Notes: generated by a model from the sequence alone, not told the origin. DNA of 64,000 nt from an uncultured Dysosmobacter sp. (GCA_934565855.1 CAKTIO010000008.1:1-64000); one strand, 5' to 3'; positions 43,459-53,202 are shown, counted from the first letter of the stretch. Program-made: numbers and translations.

Positions 43459-46089
43459 ATGAGCAAAAAATTCTGCTATCTGTTTACCGAGGGCAATGCC
43501 GGCATGCGGGAGCTGCTGGGCGGCAAGGGCGCCAACCTTGCGGAAATGACCAACATTGGTCTGCCCGTTCCCCAGGGCTTCACCATCACCACGGAAGCCT
43601 GCACCCAGTATTACGAGGATGGACGCCGGATCAACCCGGAGATCATGGCAGAGATCATGGAATACATTGAAAAGATGGAGCAGATCACCGGCAAAAAGTT
43701 CGGCGATCTGGAAAATCCGCTGCTGGTATCCGTCCGCTCCGGCGCCCGCGCCTCCATGCCCGGCATGATGGACACCATCCTGAACCTGGGTCTGAACGAG
43801 GACGTGGTGGATGTCATTGCCAAGAAATCCAACAATCCCCGCTGGGCATGGGACTGCTACCGCCGCTTTATCCAGATGTACTCCGACGTGGTCATGGAGG
43901 TAGGCAAGAAATACTTCGAGCAGCTCATCGACCAGATGAAGGAAGCCCGGGGCGTCACCCAGGACGTGGACCTTACCGCCGAGGACCTGAAGGAGCTGGC
44001 GGGACAGTTCAAGGCAGAGTACAGATCCAAGATCGGCACGGACTTCCCCACTGATCCCAAGGAGCAGCTGATGGGCGCGGTCCAGGCAGTGTTCCGCTCC
44101 TGGGATAACCCCCGCGCCAATGTCTACCGCCGGGATAACGACATTCCCTACTCCTGGGGTACCGCTGTCAACGTACAGTCCATGGCATTCGGCAACATGG
44201 GCGACGACTGCGGCACCGGCGTCGCCTTCACCCGCAACCCCGCCACCGGCGAGAAGAAGCTCTTCGGCGAGTTTCTGACCAATGCCCAGGGCGAGGACGT
44301 GGTGGCAGGCGTCCGGACTCCCATGCCCATTGCGGAAATGGCGGAGAAGTTCCCGGAGGCGTTCCAACAGTTCCAGGAGGTCTGCCAGCTGCTGGAGAAC
44401 CACTACCACGATATGCAGGACATGGAGTTCACCGTGGAGCACGGCAAGCTTTATATGCTGCAGACCCGCAATGGCAAGCGCACTCCCGCCGCCGCCCTGA
44501 AGATTGCCTGTGACCTGGTGGACGAGGGACAGATCGACGAAAAGAAGGCTGTTGCCATGATCGAGCCGCGGTCTCTGGACACGCTGCTGCACCCACAGTT
44601 TGACGCGGAGGCGCTGAAAAAGGCAGCGGTCATCGGCAAGGCGCTGGGCGCTTCTCCCGGTGCGGCATCCGGCAAGATCGTCTTCTCCGCAGAGGACGCC
44701 AAGGCATGGGCGGAACGCGGTGAAAAGGTCATTCTGGTGCGTCTGGAAACCTCTCCCGAGGATATCGAGGGCATGAAGGCGGCACAGGGCATCCTTACCG
44801 TGCGGGGCGGCATGACGTCCCACGCCGCCGTGGTCGCCCGCGGCATGGGCAAGTGCTGTGTCTCCGGCTGCGGCGACATCAAGATGGACGAGGAAAACAA
44901 GAAATTCGAGCTGTCCGGCAAGACCTATGCCGAAGGCGACTGGATCTCCCTCAACGGCTCTACCGGCAGCATTTACGAGGGCGCGGTGCCCACCGTGGAC
45001 GCCACCATCGGCGGCGAGTTCGGACGGGTCATGGGTTGGGCGGACCAGTACCGCCGCCTGCAGGTCCGCACCAACGCGGACACTCCCCACGACGCCGCAC
45101 AGGCGCGCAAATTCGGCGCACAGGGCATTGGTCTGTGCCGCACGGAGCATATGTTCTTCGAGGGCGACCGCATCCGCGCCATCCGCCATATGATCTGCTC
45201 TGACACGGTCGAGCAGCGCAAGGCGGCACTTGCTGTGCTGGAACCCATGCAGCAGGGCGACTTTGAAGCCATTTACGAGGCGATGGAGGGCTGTCCCGTC
45301 ACCATCCGCTTCCTGGACCCCCCTCTGCACGAATTCGTTCCCACCGATGAAGAGGACATCGCCCTGCTGGCGCAGGACATGGGCAAGAGCGTGGCAGACA
45401 TCAAGGCGATCATCGCCGGTCTCCATGAGTTCAACCCCATGATGGGACACCGGGGCTGCCGCCTTGCCGTGACCTATCCGGAAATCGCCGCCATGCAGAC
45501 CACCGCTGTCATCAAGGCAGCGCTGAACGTGCAGGCGAAGCACCCCGAGTGGACGATGGTTCCCGAGATCATGATCCCCCTGGTGGGCGAGGTCAAGGAA
45601 TTGAAGTATGTGAAGGACATCGTGGTGGAGACCGCCGACGCCCTGATCCGGGATGCCGGCTCCGACATGAAGTATCTGGTAGGCACCATGATCGAGATCC
45701 CCCGCGCCGCCCTGACAGCGGACGAGATCGCAGGAGAGGCGCAGTTCTTCTCCTTCGGCACCAACGACCTGACCCAGATGACCTTCGGCTTCTCCCGCGA
45801 CGACGCCGGAAAGTTCCTGGGCGCATACTATGACAAGAAGATCTATGAAAACGATCCCTTCGCCAAGCTGGACCAGAAGGGCGTGGGCAAGCTGGTGAAA
45901 ATGGCGGCAGAGCTGGGACGCGCCACCCGTCCGGACCTGCATCTGGGCATCTGCGGCGAACACGGCGGCGACCCCTCCTCCGTGGAGTTCTGCCACAGGG
46001 TCGGACTGGACTATGTGTCCTGCTCTCCCTTCCGTGTTCCCATCGCCCGCCTTGCCGCCGCGCAGGCTGCCATTGCACAGGAGGGTTAA
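43459..46089 (+). CDS. ppdK: pyruvate, phosphate dikinase
   Basis: 876 residues, full length. It interconverts pyruvate, ATP and phosphate with PEP, AMP and pyrophosphate. The N-terminal ATP-grasp domain starts with GGKGANLAEM; the phosphohistidine is H455 in GGMTSHAAVVARG; the C-terminal PEP/pyruvate barrel has the catalytic C832 in GICGEHGG. AAAGGAG lies before the ATG. A palindromic operator just upstream suggests repression, possibly carbon-source dependent. Confidence 0.97.
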   Translation: MSKKFCYLFTEGNAGMRELLGGKGANLAEMTNIGLPVPQGFTITTEACTQYYEDGRRINPEIMAEIMEYIEKMEQITGKKFGDLENPLLVSVRSGARASMPGMMDTILNLGLNEDVVDVIAKKSNNPRWAWDCYRRFIQMYSDVVMEVGKKYFEQLIDQMKEARGVTQDVDLTAEDLKELAGQFKAEYRSKIGTDFPTDPKEQLMGAVQAVFRSWDNPRANVYRRDNDIPYSWGTAVNVQSMAFGNMGDDCGTGVAFTRNPATGEKKLFGEFLTNAQGEDVVAGVRTPMPIAEMAEKFPEAFQQFQEVCQLLENHYHDMQDMEFTVEHGKLYMLQTRNGKRTPAAALKIACDLVDEGQIDEKKAVAMIEPRSLDTLLHPQFDAEALKKAAVIGKALGASPGAASGKIVFSAEDAKAWAERGEKVILVRLETSPEDIEGMKAAQGILTVRGGMTSHAAVVARGMGKCCVSGCGDIKMDEENKKFELSGKTYAEGDWISLNGSTGSIYEGAVPTVDATIGGEFGRVMGWADQYRRLQVRTNADTPHDAAQARKFGAQGIGLCRTEHMFFEGDRIRAIRHMICSDTVEQRKAALAVLEPMQQGDFEAIYEAMEGCPVTIRFLDPPLHEFVPTDEEDIALLAQDMGKSVADIKAIIAGLHEFNPMMGHRGCRLAVTYPEIAAMQTTAVIKAALNVQAKHPEWTMVPEIMIPLVGEVKELKYVKDIVVETADALIRDAGSDMKYLVGTMIEIPRAALTADEIAGEAQFFSFGTNDLTQMTFGFSRDDAGKFLGAYYDKKIYENDPFAKLDQKGVGKLVKMAAELGRATRPDLHLGICGEHGGDPSSVEFCHRVGLDYVSCSPFRVPIARLAAAQAAIAQEG

Positions 46090-46134
46090 CCTCGCGGATC
46101 TTTCAGGGCATAGCACAGCGTCAGCCAAGAATTA

Positions 46135-46203
46135 TTCTAAAAATCAAGCTCCCGGCGGTAACCGCCGGGAGCTTGTATTTGATTCAGAAGCATAGTAGAA
46201 TGG
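46135..46203. repeat. hairpin repeat copy A (also ppdK terminator-like)
   Basis: AAATCAAG, stem CTCCCGGCGGT/ACCGCCGGGAG, then CTTGTATTTGATTC and ATAGTAGAATG. A related copy lies about 810 bases downstream; the 3' halves agree at about 28 of 36 positions by eye. Confidence 0.65.
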
Positions 46204-46247
46204 CAGAAAAGCAAAATGCGGCAAATCCGAATTTGATGGAGCAGAAT

Positions 46248-46901
46248 ATGGCAGATAAAATAAAAGAAGCTTACCGCTCGTCAAAAAATATATACGATGA
46301 TGTTCTCACACAGGGAAGCCTTTTCAGCAGGCTATATACCAAAATCTTTTGGAGCGGAACGGACGACAATGAAATTGCGCGTAAGGTTCTTTCGTATATC
46401 CCCGATGCTTTTCATGGCACGATTTTGGATGTACCCGTTGGAACGGCTGTATTCACCGAGAAAAAGTGGAAATCGCTGCCGGATGCTCAAATCACCTGTC
46501 TTGATTACAGCAAGGATATGATCGGTCAGGCAGAGAAACGGCTGCGGGAGAGAGCCAATATATCCTGTATTCAGGGTGATGTCGGTCACCTGCCAATGAA
46601 TGACGGTTCCTTTGACATTGTGCTGTCCATGAATGGATTCCACGCCTTTCCCGATAAAAAGCGGGCTTTTCAGGAAACATGGCGTGTTTTGAAGCCTGGA
46701 GGTAAATGGATCGCCTGTTTTTATATAAAGGGCAAATCCGGCATCACCGACTGGCTGGTAAAGAGCATTCTCTCAAGGAGGGGCTGGTTTACTCCGCCGT
46801 TTCCAACGGAGGAACAGCTGCGGAATATTCTGAACCGTTTGTATAAGGAAATCGATCTCCATGTGGACGGGTCCATCGTCTATTTCTGCTGCACAAAATA
46901 G
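46248..46901 (+). CDS. class I SAM-dependent methyltransferase
   Basis: 217 residues with motif I ILDVPVGTAVF, a post-I acidic residue in ITCLDYSKDM, and NGFHAFPDK/RVLKPGG near the end. Substrate unknown. ATG 46248 has GGAG seven bases upstream; earlier in-frame ATGs lack one. Base composition is more AT-rich than the neighbours, and related hairpin repeats flank the gene on both sides, which suggests an inserted unit. Confidence 0.83.
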   Translation: MADKIKEAYRSSKNIYDDVLTQGSLFSRLYTKIFWSGTDDNEIARKVLSYIPDAFHGTILDVPVGTAVFTEKKWKSLPDAQITCLDYSKDMIGQAEKRLRERANISCIQGDVGHLPMNDGSFDIVLSMNGFHAFPDKKRAFQETWRVLKPGGKWIACFYIKGKSGITDWLVKSILSRRGWFTPPFPTEEQLRNILNRLYKEIDLHVDGSIVYFCCTK

Positions 46902-46945
46902 TCTCTGCGAACAGGCACAAAGCATCATAACCGGGCATTCCCGTT

Positions 46946-47011
46946 AAAATCAAGTCAGGCTCCCGATCACATGGTCGGGAGCTTGTGTTTTATCCGGGAA
47001 TATAGTAAAAT
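46946..47011. repeat. hairpin repeat copy B
   Basis: AAATCAAG, stem CTCCCGA/TCGGGAG with a larger loop, then CTTGTGTTTTATCC and ATAGTAAAATG. It matches copy A and may also end transcription of the methyltransferase gene. Confidence 0.65.
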
Positions 47012-47082
47012 GAAAAAATACAAGAATTGTGGAGATCGTCAACCAGAGGGTATTTGCTTAAACAGAGCCAGGAGGATGTTCC

Positions 47083-47580
47083 ATGATGAAAAAAATCACC
47101 GCTCTGCTTGCCTCCTTTGTATTGCTGCTGTCTGTGATGGGCTGTCAAAGGGAAAGTGTCTCCGCTGGCGCCAGTTCCCCGGCTGAGTCCGCAGCCTCCA
47201 GCACAGACGCGGAGCCGTTGGAACCAGCACCGGCAGAAACCACTGAGACTTTTACCTACGATCAACTCGTTCTGGAGATCTCGAATGTCTGCGAGATACG
47301 GACGGATACTGGAATTTACGATAACGGCGACCCCTACGAGTATCCTGTATACGTCTGCTATCCGGGCGCTATGCTTACCATTGTCAACGCGGGTATGAGC
47401 GATCCAGCTTATGCAGAGGACCATCTCGCCCATCCGGAATGGGGTCTGTATGACTTTGAAACCGACACCAGAATCGAGCTTACTGATGACATGGAGCCTG
47501 TTGCTCTTGATGAAACCACAGATATCGTCTATTCGCTGGAATCAAGCACTGGTGTGCTGGCATTTGAATTTGTAAAATAG
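47083..47580 (+). CDS. predicted lipoprotein of unknown function
   Basis: 165 residues. Signal peptide with lipobox VMGC; a Ser/Ala/Glu-rich linker (about 22-50) leads to a compact C-terminal domain rich in acidic residues. AGGAGG precedes ATG 47083. No family recognised. It lies in the AT-richer accessory stretch. Confidence 0.75.
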   Translation: MMKKITALLASFVLLLSVMGCQRESVSAGASSPAESAASSTDAEPLEPAPAETTETFTYDQLVLEISNVCEIRTDTGIYDNGDPYEYPVYVCYPGAMLTIVNAGMSDPAYAEDHLAHPEWGLYDFETDTRIELTDDMEPVALDETTDIVYSLESSTGVLAFEFVK

Positions 47581-47632
47581 GACCGTTTTTCTAAAATAAA
47601 GAAATTCCGATTTCACAAAGGAGTGTGCTCAA

Positions 47633-48157
47633 ATGAAAAAGACTGTGTTCAAGGTCGTATCCGGACTTGCTCTTGCATGCGCCTTATTTGTAGGCTTTCT
47701 TTATGCGCATCACAATATCGGTCTGACAGCAGCCAGTCTGGAATCCGATGTCCGCAATTCCCAGAAAATACAGGACGATTGGACCGTTGACGGAAGTGTT
47801 TCCGACACGATGGCAGCCTATATTTCCTACCCGCAGGACATGAGCGACCACACGTTTTCCGTCTATGTGGACCGCCCCGGTCTCTCCTTTGGATATTTCT
47901 TCCGCGGTGGCGGGAGCCTTTCCGGAGTGGACGCAGGAATTGCAGAGTACACCGTAGACGGGTATCCGGAGCGGGCATTTATTTCCATGAACCAGCAGCA
48001 GGCGGCACGTCTGGAAATTGATGATGGAAACGCAACGCAGGTGGTCGATCTTGACAGCAGCAAGCCCTTTGCAATGGTCCTGCCCATCAATACCGGTGCC
48101 GTTACGTTCTACGATGTAAACGGGAACCCCGTGGAATACTGGAAGCATCCGCTTTGA
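47633..48157 (+). CDS. predicted secreted or membrane-anchored protein, unknown function
   Basis: 174 residues. N-terminal hydrophobic segment (VVSGLALACALFVGFLYA) acts as a signal or anchor; the rest is a beta-rich extracellular domain with no known motif. AAAGGAG lies before ATG 47633. It is 52 bases downstream of the lipoprotein gene and probably in the same transcript. Confidence 0.72.
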   Translation: MKKTVFKVVSGLALACALFVGFLYAHHNIGLTAASLESDVRNSQKIQDDWTVDGSVSDTMAAYISYPQDMSDHTFSVYVDRPGLSFGYFFRGGGSLSGVDAGIAEYTVDGYPERAFISMNQQQAARLEIDDGNATQVVDLDSSKPFAMVLPINTGAVTFYDVNGNPVEYWKHPL

Positions 48158-48218
48158 TAGGTGGATATCCTCAGGATGCCCTTTCCCTTGAGATTCGGGA
48201 CTGACAGAAATACCGCCT

Positions 48219-48554
48219 ATGAAAATCAGAATTGACTTTGGACATCCGTATTTTGATGAAGCCAGCATCCTTGCGATGACCGTGCATGATCTGGATTGCT
48301 TTTACACAGACGCAGGAGAGTGTGACCGGCTGAACCTGTTTTTCGTATTGGAGGCGTCCCTGCACCGGTTCCAGCGTGAAAGCAGGCAAAGGGCTGCCGC
48401 ACACTGTGCATTTCTCATGGCGTACTATCTCTTTACCCCGCTGACACCTCCCGCGTCTCTGGATCTGGCGGAGTTCTATATCAGCAAAGCACTGGAGTGG
48501 GATGACACGCCGGAATACCGCCGGTGGAAAAGCCTGATCGACGAGGGAAATTAG
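48219..48554 (+). CDS. small hypothetical protein
   Basis: 111 residues, mostly helical (ALHRFQRESRQRAAAH..., DLAEFYISKALEW), perhaps TPR-like. No ribosome site is evident before ATG 48219, which lowers confidence. No family recognised. Confidence 0.5.
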   Translation: MKIRIDFGHPYFDEASILAMTVHDLDCFYTDAGECDRLNLFFVLEASLHRFQRESRQRAAAHCAFLMAYYLFTPLTPPASLDLAEFYISKALEWDDTPEYRRWKSLIDEGN

Positions 48555-48651
48555 TAATGGAGGCACGCTCATTCTTGGAACCGGAACCTTCCTGTCCTTT
48601 GAAATGGTCGTTCTGGCAGGCATCATTCTTTCCAAACGGAAGGATCGGTAG
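48541..48651 (+). pseudogene. remnant C-terminus of a membrane protein
   Basis: A frame without a start reads GGTLILGTGTF, then a hydrophobic FEMVVLAGIIL and a positive SKRKDR tail before a TAG at 48649. This looks like the end of a membrane or cell-wall-sorted protein. It overlaps the previous gene by 14 bases. A short real peptide cannot be excluded. Confidence 0.45.
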
Positions 48652-48682
48652 GCTATTAAACACTTGCACAGTCAAAACAGAG

Positions 48683-48720
48683 GGTGAGAAAGCATTGCGC
48701 TTTCTCACCCCTTTTGTTTT
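48683..48720. terminator. bidirectional terminator
   Basis: Stem GGGTGAGAAAG / CTTTCTCACCC; CTTTTGTTTTTT follows on the plus strand. On the minus strand it starts at the LysR stop. Confidence 0.88.
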
Positions 48721-49499
48721 TTCCACGCCACATAAAATGTGATGTGCGCCGCATTGTCTGTCAGCGGTATATTGACCCGGTCCGGATATCCACCCTGCAG
48801 CTGACCGTAGTCCGTGGTAAAGCAGGGCAGCGAGGAAGCCCTGACCAATTCGTCAAACACGGCGTTGTCCGTCTGCACCAGGAACTTGGAGGCTGGCATT
48901 TTCTCGCGGCAAAGGGCATCCCAAAAGCCCAGCTCCGTCCGCAGCAGGAAATTAAAGCCGTTGATGTCCGCAAAGGTCAAAGGAGTATGCCGGGTCAGCT
49001 CGTGGTCCGGCGGCACGCAGACGAACAGGTTCTCCCGCAGGAAGGGCTCCGCACCGTCAAAGGGAAATGGGAGAATGGCAATATCACAGGAGCCATCCTG
49101 CCACGCGGAGAGCACCTCCTCATTCCGACAGACTGCAGAGGACACCAGCATGTCCGGCTGGCGGGCGTTCAGTCTGGGCAGCAGCTCCCACAGCGGCGCG
49201 GGCGCGCAGGACCGCACCACCACCGTCCGCTGCCGCTGGTCAAAGGCACGCACCTGCCGGACGGTCTGCTCCTCCTCCCGCAGAAGCTTACGGGCATATT
49301 CCACTGCCACTGCCCCCGTTTTATTCAGCTCGATTCTGTTCTTGCCGCGGGTAAACAGCGGTACGCCGAAGCCATCCTCCAAATGCTGCATGGACCGGGT
49401 GACCGACGGTGTGGAAATGTGGAGCTTCTCCGCCACGCGGCTCAGCGTACCCAGATCGGCAAAAGCCACCAGCTGGCTCAGCTCAGACAGGTCCAGCAT
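48705..49499 (-). CDS. LysR family transcriptional regulator
   Basis: 264 residues with an N-terminal winged helix (LSELSQLVAFADLGTLSRVAEKLHISTPSVTRSM) and a substrate-binding domain. ATG 49499 has AAAGGAGG upstream. It is divergent from an aldo-keto reductase gene, the usual layout for a regulator and target. Confidence 0.92.
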   Translation of the reverse strand: MLDLSELSQLVAFADLGTLSRVAEKLHISTPSVTRSMQHLEDGFGVPLFTRGKNRIELNKTGAVAVEYARKLLREEEQTVRQVRAFDQRQRTVVVRSCAPAPLWELLPRLNARQPDMLVSSAVCRNEEVLSAWQDGSCDIAILPFPFDGAEPFLRENLFVCVPPDHELTRHTPLTFADINGFNFLLRTELGFWDALCREKMPASKFLVQTDNAVFDELVRASSLPCFTTDYGQLQGGYPDRVNIPLTDNAAHITFYVAWKKQKG

Positions 49500-49517
49500 G
49501 ACGATGCCTCCTTTACG

Positions 49518-49582
49518 TTTCAAATTTTGAAAAGCACTGTGCGACATCCATAATTTACATCACCTGTCATCCCGTGTAAAGT
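49518..49582 (+). promoter_or_regulatory. LysR / aldo-keto reductase intergenic control region
   Basis: TTTCAAATTTTGAAA at 49518-49532 is a perfect palindrome around one base. The reductase promoter reads TTTACA (49554-49559), 17 bases, TAAAGT (49577-49582). The dyad lies 21 bases before the -35 box, a common LysR site position. Confidence 0.65.
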
Positions 49583-49628
49583 ATGTATCAGGAAGAAATC
49601 CACATTTCATCAATACGGAGGTACCAAT

Positions 49629-50468
49629 ATGGAATATGTAACCTTAAACAACGGGATCAAGATGCCCCAGCTGGGCTACGGTGTATACCAGACCCCGGCA
49701 GAGGACACCAAGCGCTGCGTGCTGGACGCCATCGACGTGGGCTACCGCAGCATTGACACGGCACAGGCTTACTATAACGAGGAGGGCGTAGGCGAGGCAC
49801 TGGCGGAGTCCGGTCTGCCTCGGGAGGAATTTTTCCTGACCACAAAGGTCTGGATCACCAACGCAGGCTATGAAAAGGCAAAGGCATCCATTGAGGAATC
49901 CATGCGCAAGCTGCGCACCGATTATCTGGACCTGCTGCTGATCCACCAGCCCTTCGGTGATTATTACGGCACCTACCGCGCTATGGAGGAGCTGTATCGT
50001 GCAGGAAAGCTCCGCGCCATCGGCGTCTCCAACTTCGGTCCTGACCGATATCTGGACATCCAGCACTTTGCGGAAATCAAGCCCGCCGTGAACCAGATCG
50101 AGACCCATGTGTTCCAGCAGCAAAGGACGGCAAGGGAATACCTCAAAAAGTACGGCTGCCAGATCGAGTCCTGGGGACCCTTTGCTGAGGGACGCAAGGA
50201 TATGTTCACCAACCCCGTACTGACGGAGATCGGCAAGAGGTACGGCAAGACCGCCGCTCAGACCGCCCTGCGCTTCCTGCTGCAAAGCGGCGTGGTCATC
50301 ATCCCCAAGTCCACCCACAAGGACCGGATGCAGCAGAACTTCGACCTGTTCGACTTCACACTGACTACGGAGGATATGGCAGCCATTGAAGCGCTGGACG
50401 GCGGCGAGAGCCTGTTCTTCTCCCACTATGACCCCAAGACTGTGGAGTGGTTCATGTCCATTCTGTAA
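49629..50468 (+). CDS. aldo/keto reductase
   Basis: 279 residues, the (alpha/beta)8 NADPH-dependent reductase family. Catalytic tetrad D43, Y48, K73 and H106 is complete; the cofactor motif IPKSTHKDRMQQN is present. It should reduce a small aldehyde or ketone. GGAGG lies before ATG 49629. It ends at a strong terminator and diverges from its probable LysR regulator. Confidence 0.92.
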   Translation: MEYVTLNNGIKMPQLGYGVYQTPAEDTKRCVLDAIDVGYRSIDTAQAYYNEEGVGEALAESGLPREEFFLTTKVWITNAGYEKAKASIEESMRKLRTDYLDLLLIHQPFGDYYGTYRAMEELYRAGKLRAIGVSNFGPDRYLDIQHFAEIKPAVNQIETHVFQQQRTAREYLKKYGCQIESWGPFAEGRKDMFTNPVLTEIGKRYGKTAAQTALRFLLQSGVVIIPKSTHKDRMQQNFDLFDFTLTTEDMAAIEALDGGESLFFSHYDPKTVEWFMSIL

Positions 50469-50539
50469 ATCCACGGCAGTCCGGCAGTTTCCGGAGTCGG
50501 AACGGCACGGCACGGCTGCTTTCCGGCACGCCATATAAG

Positions 50540-50570
50540 CAGCCCCCTCCGGCAATTCCGGAGGGGGCTG
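50540..50570. terminator. bidirectional terminator
   Basis: Stem CAGCCCCCTCCGG / CCGGAGGGGGCTG with a five-base loop, between convergent genes. Confidence 0.88.
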
Positions 50571-50590
50571 TGCTTCATTTTCCCGTCCGT

Positions 50591-51274
50591 TTACTTGCTC
50601 TGAGTGGGGATAAAGGGGCGGATGGCGCCTGCCACCGCGCTGACGGGCATGGTTTGCAGATAGATTTTTCCCGGTCCGGTAATCACGGTGTTGAACAGCC
50701 CTTCGCCGCCAAACAGCACGTTTTTCATTCCCGGCACGCTCTGCACCTCCATGGAGCAGGTCGCCTCCATCGCCGCCAGATAGCCGGTGTCCACCACAAT
50801 GGACTGCCCCGCCGCCAGGTCATACTCCTTGATGTGACCGTCGAACTCGCAGAACGCCGTTCCCCGACCGGAAAGGCGCTGCATGATAAAGCCCTCGCCG
50901 CCGAACAGTCCGGAAGCCAGCTTCTTCTGGAAGAACACCGACAGCTCTACCCCCGTCTCGCTGGCAAGAAAGCCGCTCTTCTGCACGATCAGCTCTCTCC
51001 CTGGGGCGATGTCAAACGCCCGGATGTCTCCGGGAAAGCTGGAGGCAAAGGCGATCATCCCCGGTCCGCCCATGGCGGTATAGCGGTTCTGGAACATCGC
51101 CTCTCCGGCAAACATTCTGCCCAGCGCCTTGCCGAAACCGCCGCCAGAGGTGGTCTCCATCCGCATGTTCGGACTCATCCAGCTCATGCTGCCCCGCTCG
51201 GTCATCATGCTCTCTCCCGCCTCCAGCTGGCAGATGACCACCGGCATGGGACTTCCCTCTATGGAATATTTCAT
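50591..51274 (-). CDS. AIM24 / TIGR00266 family protein
   Basis: 227 residues with repeated glycine-rich beta elements (TTSGGGFGKALGRMF, GGEGFIMQRLSGRG). The family is widespread but functionally unassigned; some members relate to stress or membrane organisation. ATG 51274 follows AAAGGA. Single gene between terminators. Confidence 0.85.
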   Translation of the reverse strand: MKYSIEGSPMPVVICQLEAGESMMTERGSMSWMSPNMRMETTSGGGFGKALGRMFAGEAMFQNRYTAMGGPGMIAFASSFPGDIRAFDIAPGRELIVQKSGFLASETGVELSVFFQKKLASGLFGGEGFIMQRLSGRGTAFCEFDGHIKEYDLAAGQSIVVDTGYLAAMEATCSMEVQSVPGMKNVLFGGEGLFNTVITGPGKIYLQTMPVSAVAGAIRPFIPTQSK

Positions 51275-51469
51275 ATGCACCCATTCCTTTCTGCGCCCTG
51301 TGCGCCGCTTCTCCGCGTGGGTTCCTCTCTGCCTTCATTATAAAAAGTCCCACCTGCCCCGTCAATCCCATCTGTGCCTTTCCCTGCTGACGCTGCCTGC
51401 CGTTCTGACGAAAACACGGACATTTTACCGTGTAAAACGTAGAAAAATCCCACTTTTTGTAATTTTTTC

Positions 51470-51498
51470 TTGTCACACCGGACTGCTTTTGATATAGT
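51470..51498 (+). promoter_or_regulatory. promoter of the SulP transporter gene
   Basis: TTGTCA, 17 bases, TATAGT, 32 bases before the ATG. Confidence 0.75.
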
Positions 51499-51529
51499 AG
51501 AAAGGTATGTGTTTTAGGGAGGTTTTTCC

Positions 51530-53173
51530 ATGATTTCTACCTTTTTCCGCAGCCTGAGACGGGAGTTTTCCGGCTACAACGCCGCCAGTCTCATTCAGGA
51601 CATGATGGCTGGTCTGACTGTGTGTGCGGTGGCACTGCCGCTGGCACTGGCATTCGGCGTCTCTTCCGGCGCCACGGCGGCGTCCGGACTGGTGACCGCA
51701 ATCATCGCGGGCATTGTCATCGCCCTGCTGGGCGGCGCGTCCTATCAGATCTCCGGTCCCACCGGCGCCATGAGCGCCGTGCTGGTGACCATCGTTGCCT
51801 CCTACGGCTTGCAGGGTGTGTTTTTCGCCTGCTTCGCCGCCGGAATCCTTCTGCTGCTGGCAGGTATTCTCCGTCTGGGACGGCTCATCAGCTTCATTCC
51901 CATGCCTGTGGTGATGGGCTTTACCTCCGGCATTGCCATCATCATCGCCATGGGACAGATCGACAACTTCTTCGGCACCGTGTCCGAGGGCGGCTCCAAT
52001 CTGGAGAAGATCGCCTCCTACGCCCGGCTGGGCTTCCACCCCAACTGGCAGGCGGTGCTGATGGGGCTGCTGGTGGTGGTCGTCATGCTGGTGTGGCCGA
52101 AGAAGTGGGGCGCTAAGGTCCCCGGCTCTCTGGTGGGCATTATCCTCGCCACCATCGTCTCCATTGCTGCCGGAATGGATGGTCTGGCTGTGGTGGGCGA
52201 CATTCCCCGCACACTGATGCTGGAGGACCGCCTGCAGCTGTCCGGGCTGAGCTTCTCCATGGTGGAGGACCTGCTGTCCCCCATTGTCACCATCGCCGCT
52301 CTGGGCATGATCGAAAGCCTGCTGTGCGGCGCGTCCGCCTCCCGGATGAAGAACGAGCCCTTCAACGCCGACCAGGAGCTGATTGCTCAGGGCGTGGGCA
52401 ACATCCTGCTGCCGCTGTTCGGCGGCGTTCCCGCCACCGCCGCCATCGCCCGTACCAGCGTGGCGGTGAAGTCCGGTCAGCGGACCCGGCTGACCAGCGT
52501 GTTCCACTCGCTGTTCCTGCTGGCTTCCATGTTCCTGCTGGGCGGCGTGATGGCACGGCTGCCCCTGTCTGCCCTGGCTGGCGTACTGATGGTCACCGCC
52601 TGGCGCATGAACGACTGGAGCGGCATCCGCTACATCTTCTCCCACAAATTCAAGTCCGGCATCAGCCAGTATCTGGTGACGATGGTCGCCACGGTGGTGT
52701 TCGACCTGACGGTAGCTATCATTTTGGGTGTGCTGTACTCCGCCATCCTGTATATGGCGAAATCCAGCCATATCCGCATCAGCTTCTCCGCCATCGACAC
52801 CAACAAGCTCCGCTCTGTAGACGGAAAGCCCCCCATTCTGGAAACTGCCGGAGTGGCATACATCACCGGTCCGCTGTTCTTCGGTGCGGTGGATGAGTTC
52901 AACCACCGGATGGCGGAAATGCCCGCCTATGACCATGTGATCCTGTCCATGCGCGGTATGCCCAGCGTGGACGTCTCCGGTGCGCAGACTCTGCTGGAGC
53001 TGTGCCAGAGCCTGCTGGCACAGGGCAAGACCGTTGCCTGCTGCGGCATGTCGGAGCCTGTCCGGGAATACTTCGACCGGGCGGGCATCACGGCGCTGCT
53101 GGGCGAGAACGCCTATTTCTGGAGCGCGGACCGCGCCATTCTGGATCTGCTGGATCAGGAGATCGTCGAATAA
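51530..53173 (+). CDS. SulP/SLC26 family anion transporter with STAS domain
   Basis: 547 residues. About 12-14 membrane segments cover 1-405 with the family signature GPTGAMSAVLVT; a STAS domain (about 430-540) ends it. Members move sulfate, bicarbonate, dicarboxylates or similar anions, often with protons. Substrate not evident. GGGAGG lies before ATG 51530. Single gene between promoter and terminator. Confidence 0.9.
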   Translation: MISTFFRSLRREFSGYNAASLIQDMMAGLTVCAVALPLALAFGVSSGATAASGLVTAIIAGIVIALLGGASYQISGPTGAMSAVLVTIVASYGLQGVFFACFAAGILLLLAGILRLGRLISFIPMPVVMGFTSGIAIIIAMGQIDNFFGTVSEGGSNLEKIASYARLGFHPNWQAVLMGLLVVVVMLVWPKKWGAKVPGSLVGIILATIVSIAAGMDGLAVVGDIPRTLMLEDRLQLSGLSFSMVEDLLSPIVTIAALGMIESLLCGASASRMKNEPFNADQELIAQGVGNILLPLFGGVPATAAIARTSVAVKSGQRTRLTSVFHSLFLLASMFLLGGVMARLPLSALAGVLMVTAWRMNDWSGIRYIFSHKFKSGISQYLVTMVATVVFDLTVAIILGVLYSAILYMAKSSHIRISFSAIDTNKLRSVDGKPPILETAGVAYITGPLFFGAVDEFNHRMAEMPAYDHVILSMRGMPSVDVSGAQTLLELCQSLLAQGKTVACCGMSEPVREYFDRAGITALLGENAYFWSADRAILDLLDQEIVE

Positions 53174-53202
53174 ACGGCGCACCGCGCAAAACGGACCAGC
53201 AG

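Noticed and set aside
43390..46128. 912-residue frame opposite ppdK
   Set aside because: Shadow of ppdK; no family features.
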